DNA from: Candidatus Chryseobacterium colombiense
GTDB taxonomy: Bacteria > Bacteroidota > Bacteroidia > Flavobacteriales > Weeksellaceae
Direction: 5' to 3'
Length of the DNA stretch: 64,000 nt
Assembly (NCBI GenBank): GCA_029203185.1
Contig: CP119310.1
Coordinates: 1,240,001-1,304,000, forward strand
The notes under the pieces: model-generated
The model's input: the letters and a program-made list of their open reading frames with translations, nothing else
What the model was told of the DNA's origin: nothing
Databases searched by the model: none
Part shown: piece by piece, positions 32,174 to 40,789 of the stretch
Layout: every line of letters starts with the position of its first letter
Position numbering within the stretch: the first letter of the stretch is position 1
Made by a program: the position numbers and the translations under genes

Positions 32174-33217
32174 ATGGCAGAAACATTCGAAATTTACATT
32201 AATGAACATTCAAGAGTTCCGAAATACAAGCAGATTGTAGATTCTATTCTGAATGGAATTGATGGCGGAGAGATCCAGATCGGAGAAAAAATCCCTTCCA
32301 TCAATGAGCTTAGTGAATCCTGTTTTCTTTCACGGGATACCGTGGAAAAAGCCTATAAAGAGCTGAGGAAAAGGCAAATCATCGAATCTGTAAAAGGCAA
32401 AGGATATTATATTTCCCGTGTCAATAAGAATGACATTATCAATATCTTCTTTCTGATCAACAAACCGAGTACTTATAAAATGATGATTTATAATTATTTC
32501 GTGAATGCAATCGGTACCAAAGGAAATGTGGAGATGTATATTTATCATTGTGATGAAACCCTTTTCGTCAATTCATTAAAGAAAAATCTTGGCGGATTCG
32601 ATTATTATGTAATCATGCCGCATTTCCGGGATGAACAATCAAAACATACAAGCTCAACACAGGAAGTGATCGATATAATCGAAAAAATCCCAAAAAATAA
32701 ACTGCTGATGCTGGATAATACAAAACCCAATATTTCAGGGGAGTACGGTTCTATTTTCCAGGATTTTGAACACGACATTTATGATGCTTTGGAGGAAGGT
32801 TTAGATAAGATCAGGAAGTATGAAAAAATTATCCTGGTATATCCTGATAAATCCATACACCCCTATCCTTTCCGTATTGTACGTGGTTTTGAAAAATTCT
32901 GTAAGGATTTTAAACTCGATTATGAAATTCTGGACGAGATCTATCCCGATATGGAATTACAGAAAGATATTTTCATCACCATTCGTGAGCGTGATCTGGT
33001 AAATCTCGTAAAACAGGTAAGACAAAACAATTTGAAATTGGGTGAAGATATCGGCATTATTTCCTACAACGAAACCCCTTTGAAAGAATTGCTTGGAATT
33101 ACTGTAATTACTACAGATTTTAAGGCTATGGGCGAATCTGCAGCGTATATGATCTTAAAAAATAAAAAGGAATCCGTGAATAATGTGTTTAAATTTATTC
33201 AGAGAGATTCTCTTTAA
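32174..33217 (+). CDS. GntR-family regulator with LacI-type sensor domain, candidate rhamnose regulator
   Basis: 347 residues. Residues ~1-80 are a GntR winged HTH (VPKYKQIVDSILNGIDGGEI, GEKIPSINELSESCFLSRDT, VEKAYKELRKRQIIESVKGKGYY, written in parts). The rest (~88-345) is a periplasmic-binding-protein-like sensor of the LacI type (IIGISYNETP-like segment reading DIGIISYNETPLKELLGITV, then TTDFKAMGESAAYMIL). This GntR/LacI hybrid is typical of sugar regulators in Bacteroidota. It sits between the mobile islet and the rhamnose genes on the opposite strand, so an inducer such as rhamnose or rhamnulose is likely. Its probable operator (GCAATCGATTGC) occurs right downstream and at other units. 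Confidence 0.88.
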   Translation: MAETFEIYINEHSRVPKYKQIVDSILNGIDGGEIQIGEKIPSINELSESCFLSRDTVEKAYKELRKRQIIESVKGKGYYISRVNKNDIINIFFLINKPSTYKMMIYNYFVNAIGTKGNVEMYIYHCDETLFVNSLKKNLGGFDYYVIMPHFRDEQSKHTSSTQEVIDIIEKIPKNKLLMLDNTKPNISGEYGSIFQDFEHDIYDALEEGLDKIRKYEKIILVYPDKSIHPYPFRIVRGFEKFCKDFKLDYEILDEIYPDMELQKDIFITIRERDLVNLVKQVRQNNLKLGEDIGIISYNETPLKELLGITVITTDFKAMGESAAYMILKNKKESVNNVFKFIQRDSL

Positions 33218-33245
33218 AATGTAATTATTTAAATTTATTCAAAGC

Positions 33246-33257
33246 GCAATCGATTGC
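33246..33257. promoter_or_regulatory. perfect 12-bp palindrome, candidate operator
   Basis: GCAATCGATTGC, extended as GCGCAATCGATTGCAT, lies 42 bp before the NTF2-like gene and 29 bp after the regulator stop. Variants with the AATCGATT core precede rhaT and PL11. Confidence 0.55.
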
Positions 33258-33298
33258 ATTAAATTTCTAAAAAACTTTTAAAACTATATAATTCAATT

Positions 33299-33742
33299 AT
33301 GATCAAAAAATTAATGTTTGCCATGAGCTTTATAATGGCAATAACTGCTTCAGCGCAGAAAATCAGTGATAAAGATGCGGTGAATGCTGCTGCGGAAAAA
33401 TTAAGATTGTCCATGATCAGTGGAGAAAAACCTGAGCTGGAATCCCTAATTCTACCGGAATTAACCTATGGACATTCGGGAGGACATATTGATGATGCCA
33501 AAGAATTCGTAGAAAAACTAGTAAGTAAAAAATCTGACTTTTTAACCATTGATATTACAAATCAAACTGTGAATATTGTTGGAAATACGGCGATTGTCCG
33601 TCATCATTTTTATGCAACGACTGCTGATGCAGGAAAAGCTCCGGGTGATGTAACACTGGATATTTTATTAGTTTGGGCTAAAGTGAAGAATGACTGGAAA
33701 TTATTGGCGAGACAGGCTGTGAAATCTGAAAAGAAAAAATAA
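33299..33742 (+). CDS. secreted NTF2-like/SnoaL-like (DUF4440-type) protein
   Basis: 147 residues with a signal peptide (MIKKLMFAMSFIMAITASAQ). The mature part has an N-terminal helix (DAVNAAAEKLRLSMISGEKP), then LILPELTYGHSGGHIDDAKE and strands TVNIVGNTAIVRHHFYATTA, DILLVWAKVKNDWKLLARQA, the order of the NTF2 cone fold. Such domains act as small-molecule enzymes or binders. Placed after the regulator and a candidate operator within the rhamnose locus; relatives turn up in sugar loci, but the reaction is unknown. Confidence 0.8.
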   Translation: MIKKLMFAMSFIMAITASAQKISDKDAVNAAAEKLRLSMISGEKPELESLILPELTYGHSGGHIDDAKEFVEKLVSKKSDFLTIDITNQTVNIVGNTAIVRHHFYATTADAGKAPGDVTLDILLVWAKVKNDWKLLARQAVKSEKKK

Positions 33743-33790
33743 TATCAAGATTCTAAATAAATACCTTACAAAGTTAGCTTTTTTGGGTAT

Positions 33791-33854
33791 TGTCCTTCTG
33801 ACGAAGGAAGAATCTCAACCCTTATTTATAGATTCTTACTTCGTCAGAAGGACA
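33791..33854. repeat. dispersed palindromic repeat, perfect-stem copy
   Basis: TGTCCTTCTGACGAAGGAAG ... AATCT pairs with AGATTCTTACTTCGTCAGAAGGACA around a short loop. It also serves as the bidirectional end between the NTF2-like gene and the convergent lldD-like gene. Confidence 0.85.
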
Positions 33855-33967
33855 AACTGTTCATGAATTTAGGTTTCAATACAAGTTCATTTCGCGTTGA
33901 ATATAAAAAAAGTTCGCAAGAGAAATCTCTTCGAACTTTAATATAATTTAAATCTCAAAACTGATTC

Positions 33968-35119
33968 TTACTTTACTCTAAAGTTCTGCAGATCTTCCGG
34001 TTTTTCACAGCACACCTGTTCCATTACCTGCCTGAACTGCATTTTCAACATTTCAATGATGTGATCTCCGCCTTTGTCACCTAAAGCTCCGACTGCATAC
34101 ATAAAAGTTCTTCCCATAAAGGTAAATTCTGCACCACAACTCAAAGCACGGGCAACATCCGGACCGGTTCTTATCCCACTGTCCATCATGATCTTAATTT
34201 TATCTTTATATTTTTCGCTGATTTCTTTTACTACTGTAATTGTAGATTCTCCGGCATCCAATTGCCTTCCGCCATGGTTTGAAATAATCATTCCGTCAAA
34301 TCCCAACCGTACGGCTTCTTCGGCATCTTCATCGGAAGCAACTCCTTTAATGACCAGTTTTCCTTTCCATTTATCACGGATGGCTTTGATTCTATCCGAA
34401 TTCAATCTTCCCGAGAATGTGGAATTCATGAACTGCCCCAATTGTTTCACGTTCATATTTTTATCCATATATTTTTCCATAGTCTTAAAATTCGGAACCC
34501 CATGTTTGAGCATTTCTAAGCACCATTGAGGTTTTACCAACGCCTGAGAAACATTTCTGAAATTCAACTGAGGCGGCATTGCCAAACCATTTCTGATTTC
34601 TTTGGCTCTGTAACCGAAAGTAGGAACATCAGACAACACACATAGTACATCATAGCCAGAAGCTTCACAACGATCGAGAATATCATCCCTTAACCATTCT
34701 TCTCTTGGATGATACAACTGATACCATGCTTTTCCTTCCGTTAATTCTGCAATTCTTTCAATACTGCTCGTTGTAACAGTACTTAAAATGAAAGGAATAT
34801 TATGTTTAAAAGCCGCTTTTGCCAAAATTTCAGGAGCGTTTGGCCACATCAAACCCTGCAAGCCAACCGGCGAAATTCCGAAGGGGGCTGAATATTTTAC
34901 GCCGAATAATTCGGTTTCCATATTGGCTTCTGCGTAATTATTATTCAAATAACGCGGTCGAAGCAGAACTTCTCTCAATTCGCTTGTATTACGATCTCTG
35001 TTGATGTTTTCGTTACAGCCTCCATCCAGATATTCAAAAGCGAAACGAGGCATCCTTTTTCGGGCTTTTTCAATCAGTAATTCAAGAGAAGCGTAACGGG
35101 TATCAAATGGAAATGACAT
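33968..35119 (-). CDS. lldD: FMN-dependent alpha-hydroxy-acid dehydrogenase, LldD-like
   Basis: 383 residues, cytosolic or membrane-associated, full length for the family. FMN/substrate motifs are present: RPRYLNN, APFGISPVGLQGLMWPNAPE, AWYQLYHP, VIKGVASDEDAEEAVRLGFD, and the active-site signature ISNHGGRQLD with the catalytic His, then MMDSGIRTGPDVARAL. L-lactate dehydrogenase is the best specific guess, as the aldolase/dehydrogenase two genes upstream yields L-lactate from rhamnose; lldD-like genes at the end of rhamnose loci would complete the route to pyruvate. Last gene of the minus-strand run; 92 bp after rhaB. Confidence 0.88.
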   Translation of the reverse strand: MSFPFDTRYASLELLIEKARKRMPRFAFEYLDGGCNENINRDRNTSELREVLLRPRYLNNNYAEANMETELFGVKYSAPFGISPVGLQGLMWPNAPEILAKAAFKHNIPFILSTVTTSSIERIAELTEGKAWYQLYHPREEWLRDDILDRCEASGYDVLCVLSDVPTFGYRAKEIRNGLAMPPQLNFRNVSQALVKPQWCLEMLKHGVPNFKTMEKYMDKNMNVKQLGQFMNSTFSGRLNSDRIKAIRDKWKGKLVIKGVASDEDAEEAVRLGFDGMIISNHGGRQLDAGESTITVVKEISEKYKDKIKIMMDSGIRTGPDVARALSCGAEFTFMGRTFMYAVGALGDKGGDHIIEMLKMQFRQVMEQVCCEKPEDLQNFRVK

Positions 35120-35211
35120 AATGGATTGTTGATTGTTGATTGTTGGTTAGTAGTTGCTAGTTTTTGAGATTTGCCATCCACTGATAACAATCAACCAACA
35201 ACTAAAATATT

Positions 35212-36597
35212 TTATAAATTAAGGATTAAAGGTTGAAGCACTTTCATCTGATAATGCTGCTGTAAAAAAGTATCGTCGATTTTCTTATTCGAGATCACCA
35301 TTGAAGCTCCCAATGCAGAACCTAATGGTGAATGCGTAGACATCACATGATAATCCTGAAAATGGTGAGACATCAGCTTCATAAATACATCATTATCGGT
35401 GAATCCGCCATCGATATAAATGGTTTTGATTTCGGAATTTCCAATCGCATTTTTAATGGTATGAATCTGTAAATCCATTAATTCGATCATTAATTGATGA
35501 TAGGCTTCTTCAAAAGTAGCAAAAGAATTTAAATCGGTCTCACTGATCATTTTTCTTTTTAAAATAATCCCTTCAAAACGGAAATACACCGCTTTATGCT
35601 TCATTAAACGAAGATACAATTCCTGATCAAACTGAACTTCCCTGTGGAATCCATATTCTTTACCATAATGAGCACACAGTTTCTCCACCTGAATTTTGTA
35701 TTCATTTCCCATGAAAAATCGGGAGGCTTTCACCCGTTTCCCATCTATCCGCATATAATTCAGACAGTTGTTTTCGATATCTTCGTCGGTTAAACTTTCA
35801 TCATTGAACGGATTTAAAGAAATGCTCCAGGTTCCTGTAGAAAGCAATAAAAACGGTTCTTTTTTACTTAAAATATAGGGTAAAAGTGCAGAGGAACTGT
35901 CGTGAATTCCAACACCTATTTTAATTTTTTTATTCCTGTAAGAAGTATTAATGCTTGCAGAAGTCGGTACAATCGGTGGTAATAAAGCATCTATTTCTTC
36001 TTCGTACACCCAGTCATGATAATCTGCTTTATCGTAATCCCACAAATTGGTATGGCAGCCGATTGAAGTAAATTCCGACACACAAATTCCGGTAAATAAA
36101 TACGATAAATATTGAGGCAAATGAAGGCTGTAACGGATCTTCCTGAATACTTCCGGATGTTTATATTTTAACCAGAATAATTGTAAACCAGAGTTCAGCA
36201 TTCCTGCTTGTGGAGAAGCTGTTTCGCGTGCAATTTTCAGCTTGCTTCCGTGTTTTTCGTAAAACAGATCAAGAATTTCCTGATCCATCGGTTTGGTATA
36301 ATTGTATAAAGGCGTCAGAACATTTCCTTTCTGATCCAGATGCACAAAACTTGCTCCATAAGTCGAGAAATTAATGGCTTTTACTTCAAAATTTTCATCA
36401 TCTAAAATCGCATTAAAATTATCTTTAATCCAGTTTTGTAATGCAGCAAGGTCTTCTGTAGGATAACCGTCTTCATCGGTTGTAAGCGGCAGTTCTGTGT
36501 ACTCACGAACGACTTCCTGATAATTTTTATCAAATAAAAAGAATTTTTTATTGGTCTTTCCAATATCAAATACGATGGTTACCTTTTTTTTAGACAT
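35212..36597 (-). CDS. rhaB: FGGY-family carbohydrate kinase, L-rhamnulokinase
   Basis: 461 residues with the FGGY two-domain layout: the N-terminal phosphate loop VFDIGKTNKKFFLFD, the middle IKIGVGIHDSSSALLPYI, LLLSTGTWSISLNPF, and the late IKTIYIDGGFTDNDVFMKLM motif. It phosphorylates L-rhamnulose at C1 using ATP in the cytosol. Specificity follows from its place between the isomerase and the lldD-like gene; by sequence alone a fuculokinase or xylulokinase relative could not be excluded. It starts with ATG at 36597 after a ~395-bp gap, so it may have its own promoter. Confidence 0.9.
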   Translation of the reverse strand: MSKKKVTIVFDIGKTNKKFFLFDKNYQEVVREYTELPLTTDEDGYPTEDLAALQNWIKDNFNAILDDENFEVKAINFSTYGASFVHLDQKGNVLTPLYNYTKPMDQEILDLFYEKHGSKLKIARETASPQAGMLNSGLQLFWLKYKHPEVFRKIRYSLHLPQYLSYLFTGICVSEFTSIGCHTNLWDYDKADYHDWVYEEEIDALLPPIVPTSASINTSYRNKKIKIGVGIHDSSSALLPYILSKKEPFLLLSTGTWSISLNPFNDESLTDEDIENNCLNYMRIDGKRVKASRFFMGNEYKIQVEKLCAHYGKEYGFHREVQFDQELYLRLMKHKAVYFRFEGIILKRKMISETDLNSFATFEEAYHQLMIELMDLQIHTIKNAIGNSEIKTIYIDGGFTDNDVFMKLMSHHFQDYHVMSTHSPLGSALGASMVISNKKIDDTFLQQHYQMKVLQPLILNL

Positions 36598-36991
36598 TCC
36601 TGGGATTAATTTTTTTTATTTTTTAAACACTAATGCTATGAATATTTCTCATTAATGGCACTATCTGTTTGTTTCTATTTCATTTTAACGCAAAGTTCAC
36701 AAAGATTTTTTCTGACAACTATACGTTTTTAAGTTTGCAAAGGCGTTTCACTTAACTAAGCACGCAAGGAATAAATTATATTTTTATATTTATTTCAATC
36801 ATTATTTTCACACCATTAAGGAGTGTTCAGATATTAAAATTTATTTAGAAAAATCCACTAGTTCCTGAGGTATTACACCTAAAATCTTAATAATCTAAAC
36901 ACTTTCAACCTTAATGATAAAAAAATAAGGATACATATAATTGAAAACTTTCGATTGCACCTGAAAGTTCAAATTATCAATTCTAAACAAG
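36598..36991. other. intergenic gap between rhaI and rhaB with partial operator
   Basis: AT-rich, ~395 bp. It carries TCGATTGCAC (36951-36960), a partial match to the AATCGATTGCAC site near PL11, set inside CTTTCGATTGCACCTGAAAG, and a CACAAAGATTTTTT tract of a sort seen elsewhere in the locus. Nothing coding seen. Confidence 0.4.
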
Positions 36992-38272
36992 TTATAATCC
37001 TGTCGCTTTTGCATTCAAACCTCTTTCAGAGATTAAATGTTCTCTTACTTTAAGGTTTCTGTAAGCCGCGATCGGATCCAGAGCTGCTCCTGTCTGTAAT
37101 CTTGCAGCTCTTAGTAACGGACGAACATCTGTTCTGTACGCGTTTTGCAGAATCTCCTGTGCACGGACAACATCGTTATTCACCTGTGCATCTTTCAATG
37201 CTTTCTGATCTACCAAAAGTGCCTGTGCGTAAGCAATTAAAATCGCTTCTAGAGACTGGATCAAATCTTCCAACGGATCTTTGATATTGTGACTTGCATC
37301 GATCATCCAGGCCGGATAAGGATTCTGAGGATTGTTCTCCATTCCGTATACCAATTCATTGAAAATTAAGAACAACGCATAAGGTTTGATAGAACCCACC
37401 GTTAAATCATCATCTCCATATTTACTGTCGTTGAAATGAAAACCTCCCAACTTTCCTTTATACATTAATGTCGCAACAATTTGCTCAATGTTTGAATTGG
37501 GTAAATGATGCCCTAAATCGACCAATGTATACGCTCTTTCCCCGCAAGCATTGGCCAACATGAAAGATGTTCCCCAATCCTGGATGGTTGTTGAATAGAA
37601 ATTTGGCTCGTAAGGTTTATATTCGATGAATAATTTCCAGTCTTCCGGCATTCCCGCGTAGATTTCCTTTAAACTCTGCTCTGTTTTTGACAAAGCCGTC
37701 TGGAAATTCAATTGTCCAGGAAAACTAGCTCCGTCTGCCAACCAAACGGTTAGGCTTTTTGAATCCAATTCTTTCCCAATCCTGATCACTTCTTTATTGT
37801 GTTCAACGGCATAGGCTCTTGAATCTTCATTTACGGAATTTAATGACCCAAATTTATATGAGTGTTTTGCATCCGGCTGATCCTGAAACGTATTGGAATT
37901 CATCGCATCAAAAACAAGTCCGTGAGAAGCGGCTTTTTCTTTGATTGCTTTCACATCGCCTGGAATATCCCATGGAATATGTAAAGAAACGGCTCCTGCA
38001 GAATGCGTCAAAGCATGAATTAATCCAACATCATCAAGCTTCTGTTCTAAAGTTGCAGGTTCTCCGCCGTAAGAAAATCTTCCGAAACGTGTTCCTCCTG
38101 CTCCCAATGCCCAACTTGGAATGGCCACCTGAAAATCAGCAATTTTATTGACGATTTCAGAAACGTTAACTCCTGTTTTTGTTAATTTATTGTGTAGAAA
38201 ATCAAAATCTATATTAAAATTTTCAACTTCATTTTTATTGTGCTGTTCTATAATTTCTTTTCCTATAATCAT
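36992..38272 (-). CDS. rhaI: L-rhamnose isomerase (RhaI type)
   Basis: 426 residues. TIM-barrel isomerase of the Pseudomonas/RhaI type rather than E. coli RhaA: ALGAGGTRFGRFSYGGEPAT, VSLHIPWDIPGD, FDAMNSNTFQDQPDAKHSYK, VWLADGASFPGQLNF, LFIEYKPYEPNFY, LVDLGHHLPNSNIEQI, GFHFNDSKYGDDDL. The Glu in IEYKP, the Asp in VDLGHH and the His/Asp in HFNDSKYGDD are the likely metal ligands. Converts L-rhamnose to L-rhamnulose in the cytosol. Lies between RhaEW and RhaB; the 217-bp gap on its upstream side is AT-rich with no clear motif. Confidence 0.95.
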   Translation of the reverse strand: MIIGKEIIEQHNKNEVENFNIDFDFLHNKLTKTGVNVSEIVNKIADFQVAIPSWALGAGGTRFGRFSYGGEPATLEQKLDDVGLIHALTHSAGAVSLHIPWDIPGDVKAIKEKAASHGLVFDAMNSNTFQDQPDAKHSYKFGSLNSVNEDSRAYAVEHNKEVIRIGKELDSKSLTVWLADGASFPGQLNFQTALSKTEQSLKEIYAGMPEDWKLFIEYKPYEPNFYSTTIQDWGTSFMLANACGERAYTLVDLGHHLPNSNIEQIVATLMYKGKLGGFHFNDSKYGDDDLTVGSIKPYALFLIFNELVYGMENNPQNPYPAWMIDASHNIKDPLEDLIQSLEAILIAYAQALLVDQKALKDAQVNNDVVRAQEILQNAYRTDVRPLLRAARLQTGAALDPIAAYRNLKVREHLISERGLNAKATGL

Positions 38273-38489
38273 ACTTTACTTTTAATTTTTTAGATTGAAT
38301 TAATTTGTTTAAATATTTAACTTAAACCATTAAGATTATTTAAGTTATTAAGTTCTTTAATAAAAATGAATTTGATTTTTTAAGCCTATCTCTTAAAGTA
38401 AAGCTAAACTTAACAATCTTCAACTTCCTCATAAAACTTTATGGTTCAAATATTTAATTTATCAAATTAAAATAATCTCTTTTAAAAAT

Positions 38490-40592
38490 TTATCTCGGGA
38501 AAGCATTTGCCATTCCGCCGTCTACATTGATAATGTTTCCTGTACTTTTATCTAAAATCGCAACACAGGCAAATACTCCGTTGGCGATATCTTCCGGAAG
38601 AATGATTTCATTCAATAAGTTTCTCTTCGCATAAAACGCAGGCAATTCTTCAACAGAAATTCCGTTGGCTTTTGCTCTGCCTTCCGCCCAAGAACCTTCC
38701 CAAATTTTGCTCCCAACGATCACTCCGTCCGGATTTACAACATTTACTCTGATCTTATCTGCTGCCAATTCTGCTGCCAATAATCTTGTCATGTGCTGTT
38801 GAGCTGCTTTTGCGGTTCCGTAAGCTACATTATTGGGTCCGGCAACTAATCCGTTTTTACTAGCGATGTTTACGATATCACCTCCTAAACCTTGTTTTTT
38901 GATGATCTCCACACCGTTTTTAATCATTAGGAACTGACCTTTTACCAATACATCTTCTAATAAATCCCAGTCCTTTGTCGTAGTATCTTCTAACGATTTA
39001 GAAATTGCCAACCCTGCGGAATGCACAATGATATCTACCCCACCGAAAGCTAAAATGGTTTCTTTGAAGGCGTTTGCGATTGCCTGCTCATTGGTGACAT
39101 CACACGGAACACCTACTGCCTGATCTTTGCTGTATTTCGCCGTTACAGAATCCAAAGCTTCCTGATTTAAGTCTGTGAATACTACAACTGCACCTTCCTG
39201 AACCATTTTATCAGCAATTGCCTGTCCGATTCCACCTCCGGCTCCGGTTACCACAGCAATTTTTCTCGATAATGGTTTTTCCTTAGGCATTCTCTGCAGT
39301 TTTGCTTCTTCTAACAACCAATATTCGATGTCGAACGCTTCCTGCCTTGGTAAAGATGTGTATTCAGAAATAGCTTCCGCACCACGCATTACGTTGATTG
39401 CATTTACGTAAAACTCACTTGCAACACGCGTTGTCTGCTTATCTTTTGAGAAACTGAACATCCCTACTCCCGGATAAATGATGATCACCGGATTCGGATC
39501 ACGCATTGCAGGGCTATTCGGATGTTTGCATGTTTCGTAATATTTTTTGTATTCTTCTCTGTATTGTTCGAAAAGCGGAGTCAGCTTATTTAAAATTGCA
39601 GTTGAGTCTGTCAAGTCTTCATTTGGAGAAAGACTTAATATCAACGGCTGGATTTTTGTTCTTAAAAAGTGATCAGGGCATGAAGTTCCCAATGGAGCCA
39701 AACGATCCAAATCATTGCTGTTGATAAATTCCAAAACGGTATCGCTGTCTGTAAAATGACCTACCATTCTGTTTTCCGAAGATGCTAAACCACGCAATAA
39801 AGGCATGATCTGAGCCGCTTTAATCTTACGGCCAACCGGAGAAAGAGATTCTACTTTCTGTCCTCCGAAAACCTGTCCGTTTTCTTCAATTTTTTCAGCA
39901 ATATATTCAGAAGCCATTTCAATGACTTCCAAGCTGTTGATATAACATTCGTGAGAGGTATCTCCCCACGTAAACAAACCGTGGCTTCCTAAAACAATTC
40001 CACGGATTCCCGGATTATCATGTAAACATTTTTCCAGCTGTAATCCTAAATCGAAACCGGGGCGTTGCCATGGAACCCAGCCCATTGTATCTCCCCAGAT
40101 TTCTTTTGTAATTTTTTCACTGTCTTTTGCGGCAGCAACTGCAATTAAAGCATCCGGATGAAGGTGATCGATATGTTTAAATGGAAGAAGCCCGTGAAGA
40201 GGGGTATCGATAGATGGCGCTTTGCTATCTAAATCAAAAATACAGTGATTGAACAATCCTACCATTCTGTCTTCGTCTGCTAAGCCCTGATAAACATTTT
40301 TTAAGTTTCGTAGTCTCTCTGTATACAAACCTGCGATTCCTTTTCTTGTTAAAGTTCCGATGTCACCACCTGAACCTTTCACCCACATTACCTCAACATT
40401 CTCATTGGTCAGCGGATCTTTTTCGATGGTTTTGCAGCTTGTGTTTCCTCCTCCATAATTTGTGATTCTTAAATCAGCCCCTAAAATGTTTGAACGGTAT
40501 AAAAATAGAGCAACCTGATCGTCTCCTAAAGCCGCTGCCTTATTTTCATCCCATAGATAGTCTACATATTTGAATGTTTTTACTTTTTCCAT
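38490..40592 (-). CDS. rhaEW: bifunctional rhamnulose-1-phosphate aldolase / lactaldehyde dehydrogenase (RhaEW type)
   Basis: 700 residues from the ATG at 40592. A longer frame to 40652 would overlap the motif-bearing promoter region and lacks similarity to the family start MEKVKTFKYVDYLW. Residues ~1-430 are a class II aldolase (ITNYGGGNTSCKT, HCIFDLDSKAPSIDTPLHGL, HIDHLHPDALIAVAAA, GLFTWGDTSHECY). Residues ~440-700 are a short-chain dehydrogenase (AVVTGAGGGIGQAIADKM, active-site YGTAKAAQQH). The pair splits L-rhamnulose-1-phosphate to DHAP and L-lactaldehyde and oxidises the latter to L-lactate; this family has been shown to do so in other bacteria. Confidence 0.93.
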   Translation of the reverse strand: MEKVKTFKYVDYLWDENKAAALGDDQVALFLYRSNILGADLRITNYGGGNTSCKTIEKDPLTNENVEVMWVKGSGGDIGTLTRKGIAGLYTERLRNLKNVYQGLADEDRMVGLFNHCIFDLDSKAPSIDTPLHGLLPFKHIDHLHPDALIAVAAAKDSEKITKEIWGDTMGWVPWQRPGFDLGLQLEKCLHDNPGIRGIVLGSHGLFTWGDTSHECYINSLEVIEMASEYIAEKIEENGQVFGGQKVESLSPVGRKIKAAQIMPLLRGLASSENRMVGHFTDSDTVLEFINSNDLDRLAPLGTSCPDHFLRTKIQPLILSLSPNEDLTDSTAILNKLTPLFEQYREEYKKYYETCKHPNSPAMRDPNPVIIIYPGVGMFSFSKDKQTTRVASEFYVNAINVMRGAEAISEYTSLPRQEAFDIEYWLLEEAKLQRMPKEKPLSRKIAVVTGAGGGIGQAIADKMVQEGAVVVFTDLNQEALDSVTAKYSKDQAVGVPCDVTNEQAIANAFKETILAFGGVDIIVHSAGLAISKSLEDTTTKDWDLLEDVLVKGQFLMIKNGVEIIKKQGLGGDIVNIASKNGLVAGPNNVAYGTAKAAQQHMTRLLAAELAADKIRVNVVNPDGVIVGSKIWEGSWAEGRAKANGISVEELPAFYAKRNLLNEIILPEDIANGVFACVAILDKSTGNIINVDGGMANAFPR

Positions 40593-40648
40593 TGTTTGTC
40601 TTATATTTCTAAATTGTAATCCAAAATTAGATGGTAATCTCCGGTACA

Positions 40649-40657
40649 GCATCCCGT
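40649..40657 (-). promoter_or_regulatory. ACGGGATGC motif upstream of the aldolase gene
   Basis: Minus strand ACGGGATGC inside GTACGGGATGCTGTAC, a GTAC-flanked near-palindrome, 57 bp before the ATG at 40592. Related to GCAGGATGC upstream of susC and the GH28 operon. Confidence 0.4.
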
Positions 40658-40789
40658 ACTATACTGGTAAATACTGATTTTAAAGATAAATTAACGTTCG
40701 ATTTTCTTTAACTTAATTTATATCCATCTTATTGGATGATAATTCGTATTTTATGATTTGGTGTTTAAATATTTTTATTCAGGTATTGA

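Noticed and set aside
36650..36900. Possible riboswitch or leader RNA between rhaI and rhaB
   Set aside because: No known conserved core or clear terminator/anti-terminator pair could be seen; only AT-rich DNA and the partial operator.
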